Positions 35,903 through 44,988 of a stretch of DNA of 64,000 bases are shown in pieces; within the stretch, counting starts at the first letter, position 1; every line of letters starts with the position of its first letter. The DNA comes from Orlajensenia stereocauli. Its GTDB lineage: Bacteria > Actinomycetota > Actinomycetes > Actinomycetales > Microbacteriaceae. The stretch lies in assembly GCF_039548895.1 (NCBI RefSeq), contig NZ_JBCLVG010000002.1. The stretch is one strand, 5' to 3'. The notes under the pieces were generated by a model that saw only the letters and a list, made by a program, of their open reading frames with translations, was not told the origin of the DNA and did no database searches. A program made the position numbers and the translations under genes.

Positions 35903-36710
35903 CCGGCCCGGGGAGCGGCATCCGTCGCTCCCCGAGTCTGCAGCGTCGCTTCCCGCCCACCTCGCCGACTCTGCCGGCCAACCGTGGGCCGGTCGTTCGT
36001 TCGAGCCGAACACGAGTTCGGCCGATGACGGCAGTGCGCCACCGCGGCTGATCGAGGCGCTGCGACGGTTCCGGGCCCTCGAACTCGGGCAGGCGGAGGT
36101 GGTCGACGCCGTGCGGGACTCCCGCCTGCTCATCCCTCTCGTCGCGCAGCTCGGGGAGGCCGGGGTGAACGACCACGGTCACATCGTCGACAAGAGCCAG
36201 GAGCTGGCCATCGTCACCGTCGCCGGGCCCGACGGCCGCAACGTGCTCCCCGTCTTCAGCTCGGTGGCCGCCATGTCCGCGTGGAACCCCTCGGCGCGTC
36301 CGGTGCCGGCCGACGGCGTGCGCGTCGCCCTCGCTGCCGCCAGCGAGGATACCGAGCTCGTCGTCCTCGACCCGACATCGGAGACCGAGTTCGCCATCCG
36401 TCGCCCGGCGCTCTGGGCCGTCGCGCAGGGCCAGCCATGGACGCCGAGCTTCGAGTCGCCCCTGGTGGCCGCGGCGTTCGAGCGCGCGATCGGAAGCGAG
36501 CTCGCGGTCCTCAGGGTCAGGCTGGCCGCGGGCGACCCGCATTCCCGCCTGGTCGGGCCCGAGCTCGTCGTCGAACTCGAACTCGTCGACGGTCTCGACA
36601 GTGGAGAGCTCGACACGATCCTCGGCCGACTCGCGCAGCGCTGGGCCGCAGACGACCACATCGCCACTGCCGTCGACTCCCTGAAGGTGCGGCTGGTGGC
36701 ATCACGCTGA
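35886..36710 (+). CDS. SseB-family protein
   Basis: 274 residues from ATG 35886, overlapping the end of hisA by 17 bases. The first 45 residues are polar and of low complexity; then comes an SseB-like N-terminal domain (RLLIPLVAQ, KSQELAIVTVAGPDGRNVLPVFSS, MSAWNPSARPVPADG) and a C-terminal region with LVGPELVVELELVDG. SseB-type proteins are poorly understood soluble proteins. A gene of this family behind hisA is common in actinobacteria, in the place where hisF is found elsewhere. No catalytic motif is evident. Confidence 0.85.
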   Translation: MSQPTDRPGERHPSLPESAASLPAHLADSAGQPWAGRSFEPNTSSADDGSAPPRLIEALRRFRALELGQAEVVDAVRDSRLLIPLVAQLGEAGVNDHGHIVDKSQELAIVTVAGPDGRNVLPVFSSVAAMSAWNPSARPVPADGVRVALAAASEDTELVVLDPTSETEFAIRRPALWAVAQGQPWTPSFESPLVAAAFERAIGSELAVLRVRLAAGDPHSRLVGPELVVELELVDGLDSGELDTILGRLAQRWAADDHIATAVDSLKVRLVASR

Positions 36711-36800
36711 CCCGCAGCGCTGAGAGGCCGCACGATACCCTGCGCGCAGCGCGAAGGCGAGGCCATCCGATGTGTCGGTGGGTCACGGCAGGATAGAACC

Positions 36801-39800
36801 ATGGGTTCCGCCCTCGACAGGTTCTCGCCCGCCACGCGTACGTGGTTCGACGAGGCCTTCAGTGCGCCCACCCTCGCTCAATCCGGCGCGTGGGACGCGA
36901 TCGGTCGCGGCTCGCACGCCCTGGTCGTCGCGCCGACGGGTTCCGGCAAGACCCTCGCCGCGTTCCTGTCGTCGCTCGATGCCCTGCACGCGAAGGCGGC
37001 AGACGACCAGCCGGGCACGCGCGTTCTCTACATCTCTCCGCTCAAGGCGCTCGGCGTCGACGTCGAGCGCAACCTGCGGGCACCCCTGGTCGGCATCGCC
37101 CGTGTCGCCGACAGGCTGGGCATCGAGCCGCCGCACGTCAGTGTCGGTGTGCGCTCGGGTGACACTCCGGCATCCGATCGCCGCACCCTGCAGAAGTCGC
37201 CGCCAGACATCCTCATCACGACTCCCGAATCGCTTTTCCTCATGCTCACCTCGGCCGCGCGCGACACCCTGCGCACGGTCGAGACCGTCATCGTCGACGA
37301 GATCCACGCCGTCGCCGGCACCAAGCGCGGGGCCCATCTCGCCGTCTCGCTCGAGAGGCTCGACGAGCTCCTCGAGAAGCCGGCGCAACGCATCGGGCTC
37401 TCCGCCACAGTGCGGCCGCCCGAGGAGGTGGCGCGGTTCCTCTGTGCGAGCGCCCCCGTCGAGATCGTCGCGCCGGCATCGGAGAAGCGGTTCGACTTGA
37501 GGGTCGTCGTCCCCGTCGACGACATGGCAGACCTGCCACCGGCGCCCGAGCGCGAGGGGGCGACCTCGAGCGCCACGCCGCAGACGGGGTCCATCTGGCC
37601 GCACGTCGAAGAGGCGATCGTCGACCGCGTGCTCGAGAACCGCTCATCGATCGTCTTCGCGAACTCGCGACGTCTGGCCGAGAGGCTCACGGCACGGCTG
37701 AACGAGATCTACGCCGAACGCACGGGCGAATCCGAGACGACGGATGCCGCCCCACCGGCAGCTCTCATGGGCCAGGCCGGCCAGATGCAGGGCGCCGAAC
37801 CGCTGCTCGCGCGAGCGCACCACGGCTCCGTGAGCAAGGAGCAGCGCGCCGAGATCGAGGACGACCTCAAGTCGGGTCGCCTGCGCTGCGTCGTCGCCAC
37901 CTCGAGCCTCGAGCTCGGCATCGACATGGGCGCCGTCGACCTCGTCGTGCAGGTCGAGTCGCCGCCGTCCGTCGCGAGCGGCCTGCAGCGCGTCGGCCGC
38001 GCCGGACATCAGGTGGGAGAGGTCTCCCGCGGCGTCATCTTCCCCAAGCACCGCGCCGACCTCGTGCACGCCGCCGTCACGGCCGAGCGCATGCTGGCCG
38101 GCGCCATCGAGACGCTGCACATCCCCGCCAATCCGCTCGACATCCTCGCCCAGCAGACCGTGGCCGCCGTCGCCCTCGACCAGCTGGGCGTCGACGGCTG
38201 GTTCGACATCGTGCGCCGCAGCGCCCCGTTCTCCGCGCTGCCGCGCTCCGCCTACGAGGCCACGCTCGACCTCCTCGCCGGGCGCTACCCGTCCGACCAG
38301 TTCGCGGAGCTGCGGCCGCGCATCGTGTGGGACCGCGAAGCCGGCGTGCTCACGGGTCGCCCCGGTGCCCAGCGCCTCGCCGTCACGAGCGGCGGCACCA
38401 TCCCCGACCGCGGCATGTTCGGCGTCTTCCTCGTCGGCGGCGACGAGCTCACGGGCCGTCGCGTCGGCGAACTCGACGAGGAGATGGTCTACGAGTCCCG
38501 TGTCGGCGACGTCTTCGCGCTCGGCGCCACGAGCTGGCGCATCCAGGAGATCACCCACGACCGCGTCAACGTCACGCCGGCGTTCGGCCAGCCGGGGCGG
38601 CTCCCGTTCTGGAAGGGCGACTCGCTGGGCCGGCCCGCCGAGCTCGGGCGGGCACTCGGCGAGTTCATGCGCGACGTCTCCTCGGCGACGGATGCCGACG
38701 CCAGAAGCCGCATCCGTGCCGGCGGACTCGACGATCGTGCCGCGACCAACCTCATCGCATTCCTCACCGACCAGCGCGCGGCGACGGGCCAGGTGCCGAC
38801 CGACCGCACCCTCGTCGTCGAGCGGGTGCGCGACGAGCTCGGCGACTGGCGCGTCATCCTGCATTCCCCGTACGGCATGAACGTGCACGCTCCCTGGGCC
38901 CTCGCCATCAGCGCGCGCGTGCGGGAGCGCCACGGCATCGACGGCGCCTCCATCGCCAGCGACGACGGCATCATCGTGCGCATTCCGGACACCGGGGTGG
39001 AGCCGCCCGGGGCCGAGCTGTTCGTCTTCGAGGCCGACGAGCTCGAGCAGCTCGTCACCGACGAGGTCGGCGGATCCGCCCTGTTCGCCTCGCGCTTCCG
39101 CGAGTGCGCCGCCCGCGCGCTGCTCCTGCCGCACTACAGGCCCGGCACGCGATCGCCGCTCTGGCAGCAGCGCCAGAAGTCGGCACAACTGCTCGACGTC
39201 GCCCGCACCTTCCCGACGTTCCCGATCATCCTCGAGACGCTGCGTGAGTGCCTCCAAGACGTCTACGACCTGCCGTCGCTGCTCTCGCTCGCACGTGAGA
39301 TCGGCTCGCGTGGCATCCGCCTGGTCGAGACGACGACCGATACCCCGAGTCCGTTCGCGAGCACTCTGCTGTTCGGCTACGTCGGCGCCTTCATGTACGA
39401 GGGCGACAGCCCGCTCGCCGAGCGTCGGGCGGCGGCCCTCGCCATCGACTCGACCCTGCTGGCCGAGCTTCTCGGCCGGGTGGAGCTTCGCGAACTCCTC
39501 GACCCCGCCGTCATCGACGACACCGAGCGTGAACTCCAGCGCCTCGCCCCTGATCGCCGGGCCAAGGGCATCGAGGGCATCGCCGATCTGCTGCGCGGCC
39601 TGGGAGCGCTGTCGGTCGAGGAGATCAGTGCGCGCGTGACGGCGGAGACGCTGCCCGATGTGGCCGAGCACGTGGAGGAGCTTCTGCGCGCCAAGCGCAT
39701 CATCCGCACCGCCGTCGCCGGAGCCGATCGACTCGCCGCCATCGAAGACGTCGGCCGGTTGCGCGATGCGTTGGGCGTTCCCATCCAGGTGGGCGTGCCC

Positions 39801-41348
39801 GAGGCCTACCTCGAGGCCGTCGCCGACCCGCTCGGCGACCTGATCAGCCGCTATGCACGCACCCACGGACCATTCGCCACCGAAGAGGTGGCCGAGAGGC
39901 TCGGAATCGGCATCGCGGTCGCGCGCTCGGCGCTCCGTCGGCTGGTCGACGCGCGCCGACTCGTCGAGGGAGAGTTCCGTCCGAACGGAACGTCCGCGGA
40001 GTGGTGCGACGCCGAGGTGCTGCGCCGCCTCCGCCGCCGCTCGCTCGCCGCCCTCCGGCACGAGATCGAGCCCGTCGAGCAGCGTGCCCTCGCCCGGTTC
40101 CTTCCCGTCTGGCAGCACGTCGGCGGCAGGCTGCGCGGGCTCGATGGTGTGGCATCCGTCATCGAACAGCTCGAGGGTGCTCGTCTGCCGGCCTCGGCAT
40201 GGGAGTCGCTGGTGTTCCCCGCACGCGTGTCCGACTACAGCCCGGCGATGCTCGACGAGCTGATGGCGACAGGTGAGGTGGTCTGGTGCGGCTCTGGAGC
40301 GCTCGCGGGCGACGACGGCTGGATCAGCCTCCACCTGGCCGACACCGCTGCCCTCACCCTGCCCGTCTCGCTCGAGGCCGAGACGACGCCCTTGCAGCGT
40401 GAGGTTCTCGCGAGCCTCGGCTCCGGGGGAGCGTTCTTCTTCCGCCAGCTGTCGGATGCCGTGGGCTCGGAAGACGACTCGGCCCTCGTCGATGCGCTCT
40501 GGGAACTGACCTGGTCGGGTCTCATCACCAACGACACCTTCGCCCCTGTGCGCGCTCTCGTGGCCGGCGGGCACAGCGCCCACAAACCGCAACGCGCGGC
40601 ACCCCGCGCTCGGATGCACCGGGGCCGCGCGCTGCCGCGCGCGAAGATGCCCAGCCGCGGAGGGCCGCCCACCGTCGCCGGTCGCTGGTCGATCCTGCCT
40701 CTGCCCGACAGCTCGGCCACCCGTCGTGCACACGCACTCGGGGAGACGCTGCTCGAGCGGTACGGCGTCGTCACCCGCGGCTCCGCCGTCGCCGAGGGCG
40801 TCATCGGCGGATTCGCTCTCGTCTACCGCACCCTGCGCGAGTTCGAGGAGTCCGGTCGCAGTCGGCGCGGCTACTTCGTCGACAAGCTCGGCGCCGCACA
40901 GTTCGCCGCTCCAGGGGCAGTCGACAGGCTCCGGAGCTACGTCGATCGCGACGACGGATCGACGCCACCGGCGCCGGTCGCGTTCACCCTCGCCGCGACG
41001 GACCCGGCCAACCCGTTCGGCGCTGCGCTGGCGTGGCCCGCCCTGCCCGAGGGAACGACGCACCGGCCCGCGCGCAAGGCCGGCGCCCTCGTCGTGCTCG
41101 TCGACGGCACCATCGCCCTCTACGTCGAGCGCGGAGGCAAGACCATGCTGGCCTTCACCGACGACGAGGCCGTGCTCGCCGCCGCCGCCACCTCGCTCGC
41201 CGCCGCCGTGTCACGCGGAGGCATGCGCAAGCTCGCCGTCGAGACCGTCAACGGCCTGTTCGTGCTCGGAGCCCCCGCCGGGCTCGCCCTGCGTGGAGCG
41301 GGCTTCAGCGAGACTCCGCGCGGGCTCCGCCTCAGCGCTCGAGTCTGA
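36801..41348 (+). CDS. lhr: Lhr-type DNA repair helicase
   Basis: 1515 residues, the usual length of full Lhr. The helicase core has Walker A APTGSGKTLAAF (about 42-53), motif II DEIH (about 167), SSLELGID and motif VI QRVGRAGHQVGE; winged-helix and Lhr-specific domains follow to about 865, and the long C-terminal domain (about 900-1515) ends in the beta-barrel-like region TNDEAVLAA-type near 1455. Mycobacterial Lhr unwinds 3'-tailed RNA:DNA hybrids and is induced by DNA damage. It is followed by nei2 after 16 bases, the pairing known in actinobacteria. The start ATG 36801 has AGGA about 8 bases upstream. Confidence 0.96.
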   Translation: MGSALDRFSPATRTWFDEAFSAPTLAQSGAWDAIGRGSHALVVAPTGSGKTLAAFLSSLDALHAKAADDQPGTRVLYISPLKALGVDVERNLRAPLVGIARVADRLGIEPPHVSVGVRSGDTPASDRRTLQKSPPDILITTPESLFLMLTSAARDTLRTVETVIVDEIHAVAGTKRGAHLAVSLERLDELLEKPAQRIGLSATVRPPEEVARFLCASAPVEIVAPASEKRFDLRVVVPVDDMADLPPAPEREGATSSATPQTGSIWPHVEEAIVDRVLENRSSIVFANSRRLAERLTARLNEIYAERTGESETTDAAPPAALMGQAGQMQGAEPLLARAHHGSVSKEQRAEIEDDLKSGRLRCVVATSSLELGIDMGAVDLVVQVESPPSVASGLQRVGRAGHQVGEVSRGVIFPKHRADLVHAAVTAERMLAGAIETLHIPANPLDILAQQTVAAVALDQLGVDGWFDIVRRSAPFSALPRSAYEATLDLLAGRYPSDQFAELRPRIVWDREAGVLTGRPGAQRLAVTSGGTIPDRGMFGVFLVGGDELTGRRVGELDEEMVYESRVGDVFALGATSWRIQEITHDRVNVTPAFGQPGRLPFWKGDSLGRPAELGRALGEFMRDVSSATDADARSRIRAGGLDDRAATNLIAFLTDQRAATGQVPTDRTLVVERVRDELGDWRVILHSPYGMNVHAPWALAISARVRERHGIDGASIASDDGIIVRIPDTGVEPPGAELFVFEADELEQLVTDEVGGSALFASRFRECAARALLLPHYRPGTRSPLWQQRQKSAQLLDVARTFPTFPIILETLRECLQDVYDLPSLLSLAREIGSRGIRLVETTTDTPSPFASTLLFGYVGAFMYEGDSPLAERRAAALAIDSTLLAELLGRVELRELLDPAVIDDTERELQRLAPDRRAKGIEGIADLLRGLGALSVEEISARVTAETLPDVAEHVEELLRAKRIIRTAVAGADRLAAIEDVGRLRDALGVPIQVGVPEAYLEAVADPLGDLISRYARTHGPFATEEVAERLGIGIAVARSALRRLVDARRLVEGEFRPNGTSAEWCDAEVLRRLRRRSLAALRHEIEPVEQRALARFLPVWQHVGGRLRGLDGVASVIEQLEGARLPASAWESLVFPARVSDYSPAMLDELMATGEVVWCGSGALAGDDGWISLHLADTAALTLPVSLEAETTPLQREVLASLGSGGAFFFRQLSDAVGSEDDSALVDALWELTWSGLITNDTFAPVRALVAGGHSAHKPQRAAPRARMHRGRALPRAKMPSRGGPPTVAGRWSILPLPDSSATRRAHALGETLLERYGVVTRGSAVAEGVIGGFALVYRTLREFEESGRSRRGYFVDKLGAAQFAAPGAVDRLRSYVDRDDGSTPPAPVAFTLAATDPANPFGAALAWPALPEGTTHRPARKAGALVVLVDGTIALYVERGGKTMLAFTDDEAVLAAAATSLAAAVSRGGMRKLAVETVNGLFVLGAPAGLALRGAGFSETPRGLRLSARV

Positions 41349-41364
41349 TCGGCGATCGGCGAGC

Positions 41365-42153
41365 ATGCCAGAGGGTGACACGGTCTTCCGCACAGCCCGT
41401 TCGCTGAACGCGGCGCTCGCCGGCGACATCATCACCCTGAGCGACATCAGGGTTCCGGCCTTCGCCACGGTCGACCTCACCGGCCGCACGGTCGACGACG
41501 TCGTCGCCCGGGGCAAGCACCTGCTGCTGCATGCTGGCGACCTCACCGTGCACTCGCATCTCAAGATGGAGGGTGCCTGGCACCTCTACAGGCACGGAAC
41601 GTCGTGGCAGCGCCCGGCGTTTCAGGCCCGCATCATCCTCGAGACGGCCGACTGGGTGGCCGTCGGGTTCGAGCTCGGAGTTCTCGAAGTCGTTCCCACC
41701 GTCGAGGAGCACACGGTCGTCGGCCACCTCGGCCCCGACCTGCTCGGTCCAGACTGGAACGCCGATGCCGCCGACACTGCCGTCGCCAACCTCATGGCGA
41801 GACCCGACGTACCCGTCGCCGTCGCCCTCGCCGACCAGCGCAACCTGGCCGGGCTGGGCAACGTGTTCGTGAACGAGCTGTGCTTCCTGCGCGGCATCCG
41901 CCCTCAGCGTCCGATGAGCGAGGTTCCGGATGCTGCAGGCATCGTCGCGCTCGCCCATCGCCTCATCACGGTCAACGCCGAGAGAAGCGCCCGCACGACC
42001 ACGGGCGTGGACCGCAACGGCCAGCGCCTCTGGGTGTACGGGCGCGGAGGCAAGCCATGCCGGCGCTGCGGGACCCGCATCCAGCACGGTCAGCTCGGTC
42101 GCACCGAGCTCGAGCAGCGCGAGACCTGGTGGTGCCCCCGCTGCCAGACCTAG
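41365..42153 (+). CDS. nei: Endonuclease VIII-type DNA glycosylase/AP lyase (Nei2)
   Basis: 262 residues beginning MPEGDTVFRTARSL, where the second residue Pro is the Schiff-base nucleophile and Glu3 the general acid. VHSHLKMEGAWHLY, the helix-two-turn-helix region (LADQRNLAGLGNVFVNELCF) and a C-terminal zinc finger with CRRCG and WWCPRCQT are intact. It removes oxidised pyrimidines. It follows lhr by 16 bases, so both are probably one repair operon. The start is set by the invariant Pro2-Glu3. Confidence 0.96.
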   Translation: MPEGDTVFRTARSLNAALAGDIITLSDIRVPAFATVDLTGRTVDDVVARGKHLLLHAGDLTVHSHLKMEGAWHLYRHGTSWQRPAFQARIILETADWVAVGFELGVLEVVPTVEEHTVVGHLGPDLLGPDWNADAADTAVANLMARPDVPVAVALADQRNLAGLGNVFVNELCFLRGIRPQRPMSEVPDAAGIVALAHRLITVNAERSARTTTGVDRNGQRLWVYGRGGKPCRRCGTRIQHGQLGRTELEQRETWWCPRCQT

Positions 42154-42190
42154 CCGTTCGCTGAGGCCCCGACGGAGTCGCGGTCGAATC
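42154..42190 (+). repeat. Dispersed intergenic hairpin repeat, copy 3
   Basis: CCGTTCGCTGAGGCCCCGAC...GTCGCGGTCGAATCG directly follows the nei stop and runs to the 3' end of the convergent DUF1844 gene. The core is CGAC-GGA-GTCG, again a paired change relative to the other copies. It may also work as the terminator between the two genes. Confidence 0.58.
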
Positions 42191-42191
42191 G

Positions 42192-42566
42192 CTAGTTAAC
42201 CGGCCCGGTCCACTTCTCGCCGGGGCCCTTGCCGATGGGGTCGGGGATGCTCGAGGCCTCGCGGAAGGCGAGTTGAAGCGATCGCAGTCCGTCGCGGAGG
42301 CTGCGTGCATGCATGTCGCTGATCTCGGGGGCACCCGCCGTGATGAGCCCGGCGAGGGCCGTGATGAGCTTGCGTGCTTCATCGAGGTCCATCTGCGACT
42401 CGGGATCGTCGGCCAGACCGCACTTGACGGCGGCTGCACTCATGAGGTGCACAGCGGCTGTCGTGATGACCTCGACGGCCGGGACCTCCGCGATATCGCG
42501 GGTGGCGCCGACGGAGGCGTCCTCGGCCTCGTCGTAGGGGCTGACGTGCTCGGAACTGTGACTCAC
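42192..42566 (-). CDS. DUF1844 family protein
   Basis: 124 residues, soluble and acidic. The DUF1844 core reads VITTAAVHLMSAAAVKCGL, DLDEARKLITALAGLI, and SLRDGLRSLQLAFREAS. The function is unknown, but the gene lies next to infC in many actinobacteria, here divergently. Its start region overlaps the infC promoter (42557-42585), so transcription of the two may interfere. Confidence 0.9.
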   Translation of the reverse strand: MSHSSEHVSPYDEAEDASVGATRDIAEVPAVEVITTAAVHLMSAAAVKCGLADDPESQMDLDEARKLITALAGLITAGAPEISDMHARSLRDGLRSLQLAFREASSIPDPIGKGPGEKWTGPVN

Positions 42567-42585
42567 TGAAATCCTCTGCTAGACT
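42557..42585 (+). promoter_or_regulatory. infC: Promoter of the infC-rpmI-rplT operon
   Basis: TGTGAC (42557-42562), a 17-base spacer and TAGACT (42580-42585) make a good housekeeping promoter, with a start near 42592. This leaves a leader of about 240 bases before infC. Confidence 0.65.
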
Positions 42586-42591
42586 GATGCA

Positions 42592-42830
42592 GGCTTCCGG
42601 CCATTTCTGGTCGGAAACGAAAGTGGAGATTCTCCCACCCGCGCTTGACCGCTTCACTAGGTTACCGGGTTGATTGCACTCCGCTTCCTCGTCTCACGAT
42701 GGGGAAGTAGGCAGGGTGCCGTAGTACAGCGTGCTGATGAATCACGCGAGGACTATGTGGATTTCCCCTCTCGATGCCGTGCGGCATCCCGTCGCGCGAC
42801 AGCGTTGAAGCACGATTAGAGGAGACTCGC
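42592..42830 (+). promoter_or_regulatory. Long structured 5' leader of infC
   Basis: The leader can form several hairpins: TTCCGGCC with GGTCGGAA (about 42594-42616), the tight GATGCC-GTGC-GGCATC (about 42771-42786), and CGTG with CACG near 42740. It contains an ATG at 42774 in frame with infC but without a ribosome site. Leaders of this operon are targets of ribosomal protein L20 or of IF3 feedback in other bacteria; whether this one is cannot be told from one sequence. Confidence 0.5.
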
Positions 42831-43410
<580 letters not shown>

Positions 43411-43418
<8 letters not shown>

Positions 43419-43605
43419 GCAGAAGACCCACTCCGGGTCCAAGAAGCGCTTCAAGGTCACCGGCAGCGGCAAGATCATGAAGCAGCAGGCCGGCATGCGC
43501 CACAACCTCGAGGTCAAGGCCTCGAAGCGCAAGGGCCGCCTCAACCAGGACCAGGTGCTGGCTCCGGCCGACGCCAAGGTCATCAAGAAGCTTCTCGGCC
43601 GCTGA
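43411..43605 (+). CDS. rpmI: Ribosomal protein L35 (bL35)
   Basis: 64 residues, MPKQKTHSGSKKRFKVTGSG to KVIKKLLGR, complete. It overlaps the end of infC by 8 bases, with AGGAGG just upstream inside infC. Part of infC-rpmI-rplT. Confidence 0.98.
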
Positions 43606-43634
43606 GCCGCGCAACACGTTAGGAAGACAGAGAA

Positions 43635-44018
43635 ATGGCAAGAGTAAAGCGGGCGGTCAACGCCCACAAGAAGCGTCGGGTCATCCTCGAGCGCGCCCAG
43701 GGCTACCGCGGCCAGCGTTCGCGCCTGTACCGCAAGGCCAAGGAGCAGGTCACCCACTCCCTCGTCTACAGCTACGCCGACCGTCGCGCCCGCAAGGGTG
43801 ACTTCCGTCGCCTGTGGATCCAGCGCATCAACGCGGCTTCGCGTGCCAACGGCCTCACGTACAACCGTCTCATCCAGGGCCTCGGCCTCGCGGGTGTCGG
43901 TGTCGACCGTCGCATCCTCGCGGACCTCGCCGTGAACGAGCCCGCCACCTTCGCCGCTCTGGTCGAGACCGCCCGCAAGGCGCTTCCCGCCGACGTCAAC
44001 GCGCCGGTCGCGCGCTAG
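43635..44018 (+). CDS. rplT: Ribosomal protein L20 (bL20)
   Basis: 127 residues, MARVKRAVNAHKKRRVILER with the conserved ARGYRGQRSRLYRKAKEQ-type region and LIQGLGLAGVGVDRRILADLA. A 23S rRNA-binding assembly protein that represses its own operon in other phyla. AGGAAG precedes the start, and a strong terminator follows. Confidence 0.98.
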   Translation: MARVKRAVNAHKKRRVILERAQGYRGQRSRLYRKAKEQVTHSLVYSYADRRARKGDFRRLWIQRINAASRANGLTYNRLIQGLGLAGVGVDRRILADLAVNEPATFAALVETARKALPADVNAPVAR

Positions 44019-44041
44019 TCAGCAGCAGCTCAGCGATTCCT

Positions 44042-44080
44042 CGAACGGCCCCGTCACCCTTGCGGTGACGGGGCCGTTCG
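44042..44080 (+). terminator. Terminator of the infC-rpmI-rplT operon
   Basis: A perfect 17-bp stem (44042-44058 with 44064-44080) and loop CTTGC, the strongest hairpin in the window. It lies just before the -10 of the next gene. The T run is short (TTCG). Confidence 0.88.
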
Positions 44081-44104
44081 CATCCCATCGGTAGACTTGC
44101 TCCC

Positions 44105-44905
44105 ATGCTGGAGAACCCGCGCTCGCCCCGTGTCCGCGCTGTCGCCAAGCTCGCCAAGAAGCCCGCTCGCGTCGACAGCGGTCTCTTCCTCCTCGAGGGC
44201 CCGCAGGCCGTCGCCGAGGCACTCACCTTCAAGCCCGAGCTCGTGGTCGACCTCTTCGCCACGCCCACAGCCCTCGAGCGCTACGACGACATCGCCCAGG
44301 CCGCGGAAGACGCCGACGTCGAGGTCGAGTATGTGACCGAGCAGGTGCTCGACGCCATGAGCGACACCGTCACGCCCCAGGGCTTCATCGCCGTCTGCCG
44401 TCAGTTCCCCACCTCCGTGAAGGACATCTTCGCGTCGGAGCCGCGCCTCATCGCCATCCTCGAGGAGGTGCGCGACCCGGGCAACGCCGGAACGATCGTG
44501 CGGGCAGCGGATGCCGCCGGCGCCGATGCCGTCATCTTCACGGGGCGCAGCGTCGACCTCTACAACCCCAAGGTCGTGCGTTCGTCGACAGGGTCGATCT
44601 TCCACCTGCCGATCGCCGTCGACGTCGAGTTCGAGGACGTGCGCGACCGCGCTCGTGCCGCCGGACTCCAGATCCTCGCGGCAGACATCAAGGGTGACGA
44701 CCTGCTGGCTGCGCGTAACGAGGGCCTCCTCGACGCCCCGACGGCCTGGCTGTTCGGCAACGAGGCGCGAGGCCTGCCCGACGACAAGCTGGCACTGGCC
44801 GACCGTGCCGTCTCGGTGCCCATCTACGGCAGTGCCGAGTCGATGAATCTCGCGACCGCTGCATCCGTCTGCCTCTACGAATCGGCCTTCGCGCACAGAT
44901 CCTGA
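44105..44905 (+). CDS. TrmH/SpoU-family RNA 2'-O-methyltransferase
   Basis: 266 residues. An N-terminal substrate-binding domain (LFLLEGPQAVAEAL) and the SPOUT domain with its three motifs: EEVRDPGNAGTIVRAADAAG, WLFGNEARGLPDD and VPIYGSAESMNLATAASVCLYE, which form the SAM-binding knot. Homologues next to rplT include TsnR-like rRNA methyltransferases. TAGACT (44092-44097) lies 7 bases before ATG 44105, so the mRNA is probably leaderless. The RNA target is not known. Confidence 0.95.
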   Translation: MLENPRSPRVRAVAKLAKKPARVDSGLFLLEGPQAVAEALTFKPELVVDLFATPTALERYDDIAQAAEDADVEVEYVTEQVLDAMSDTVTPQGFIAVCRQFPTSVKDIFASEPRLIAILEEVRDPGNAGTIVRAADAAGADAVIFTGRSVDLYNPKVVRSSTGSIFHLPIAVDVEFEDVRDRARAAGLQILAADIKGDDLLAARNEGLLDAPTAWLFGNEARGLPDDKLALADRAVSVPIYGSAESMNLATAASVCLYESAFAHRS

Positions 44906-44917
44906 CGCGTCACGCCC

Positions 44918-44937
44918 CGGTTACGATCACGTAACCG
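44918..44937 (+). promoter_or_regulatory. GlnR-like palindrome before the glutamate transporter
   Basis: The 20-bp palindrome CGGTTACGATCACGTAACCG has perfect 8-base arms around ATCA. It contains GTTAC-N6-GTAAC, matching the actinobacterial GlnR box pattern GTNAC-N6-GNAAC. Its 3' end is 39 bp upstream of the -10 TACAGT (44976-44981), a position that suits activation. Identification as GlnR is inference. Confidence 0.6.
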
Positions 44938-44988
44938 ACCGGCGCTTTCGTCCGTGCCCCCCACGGCTTGCCCCCTACAGTGGGGTAC

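Noticed and set aside
37644..41063. A 1139-codon open frame antisense to lhr
   Set aside because: Same cause as above: the opposite strand encodes all Lhr motifs in order, and the antisense product is Arg/Gly/Ala-biased without recognisable motifs.
42774..42830. ATG 42774 as the infC start
   Set aside because: No ribosome site precedes it, the 19 added residues are unlike IF-3, and ATC 42831 has a well-placed AGAGGAG.
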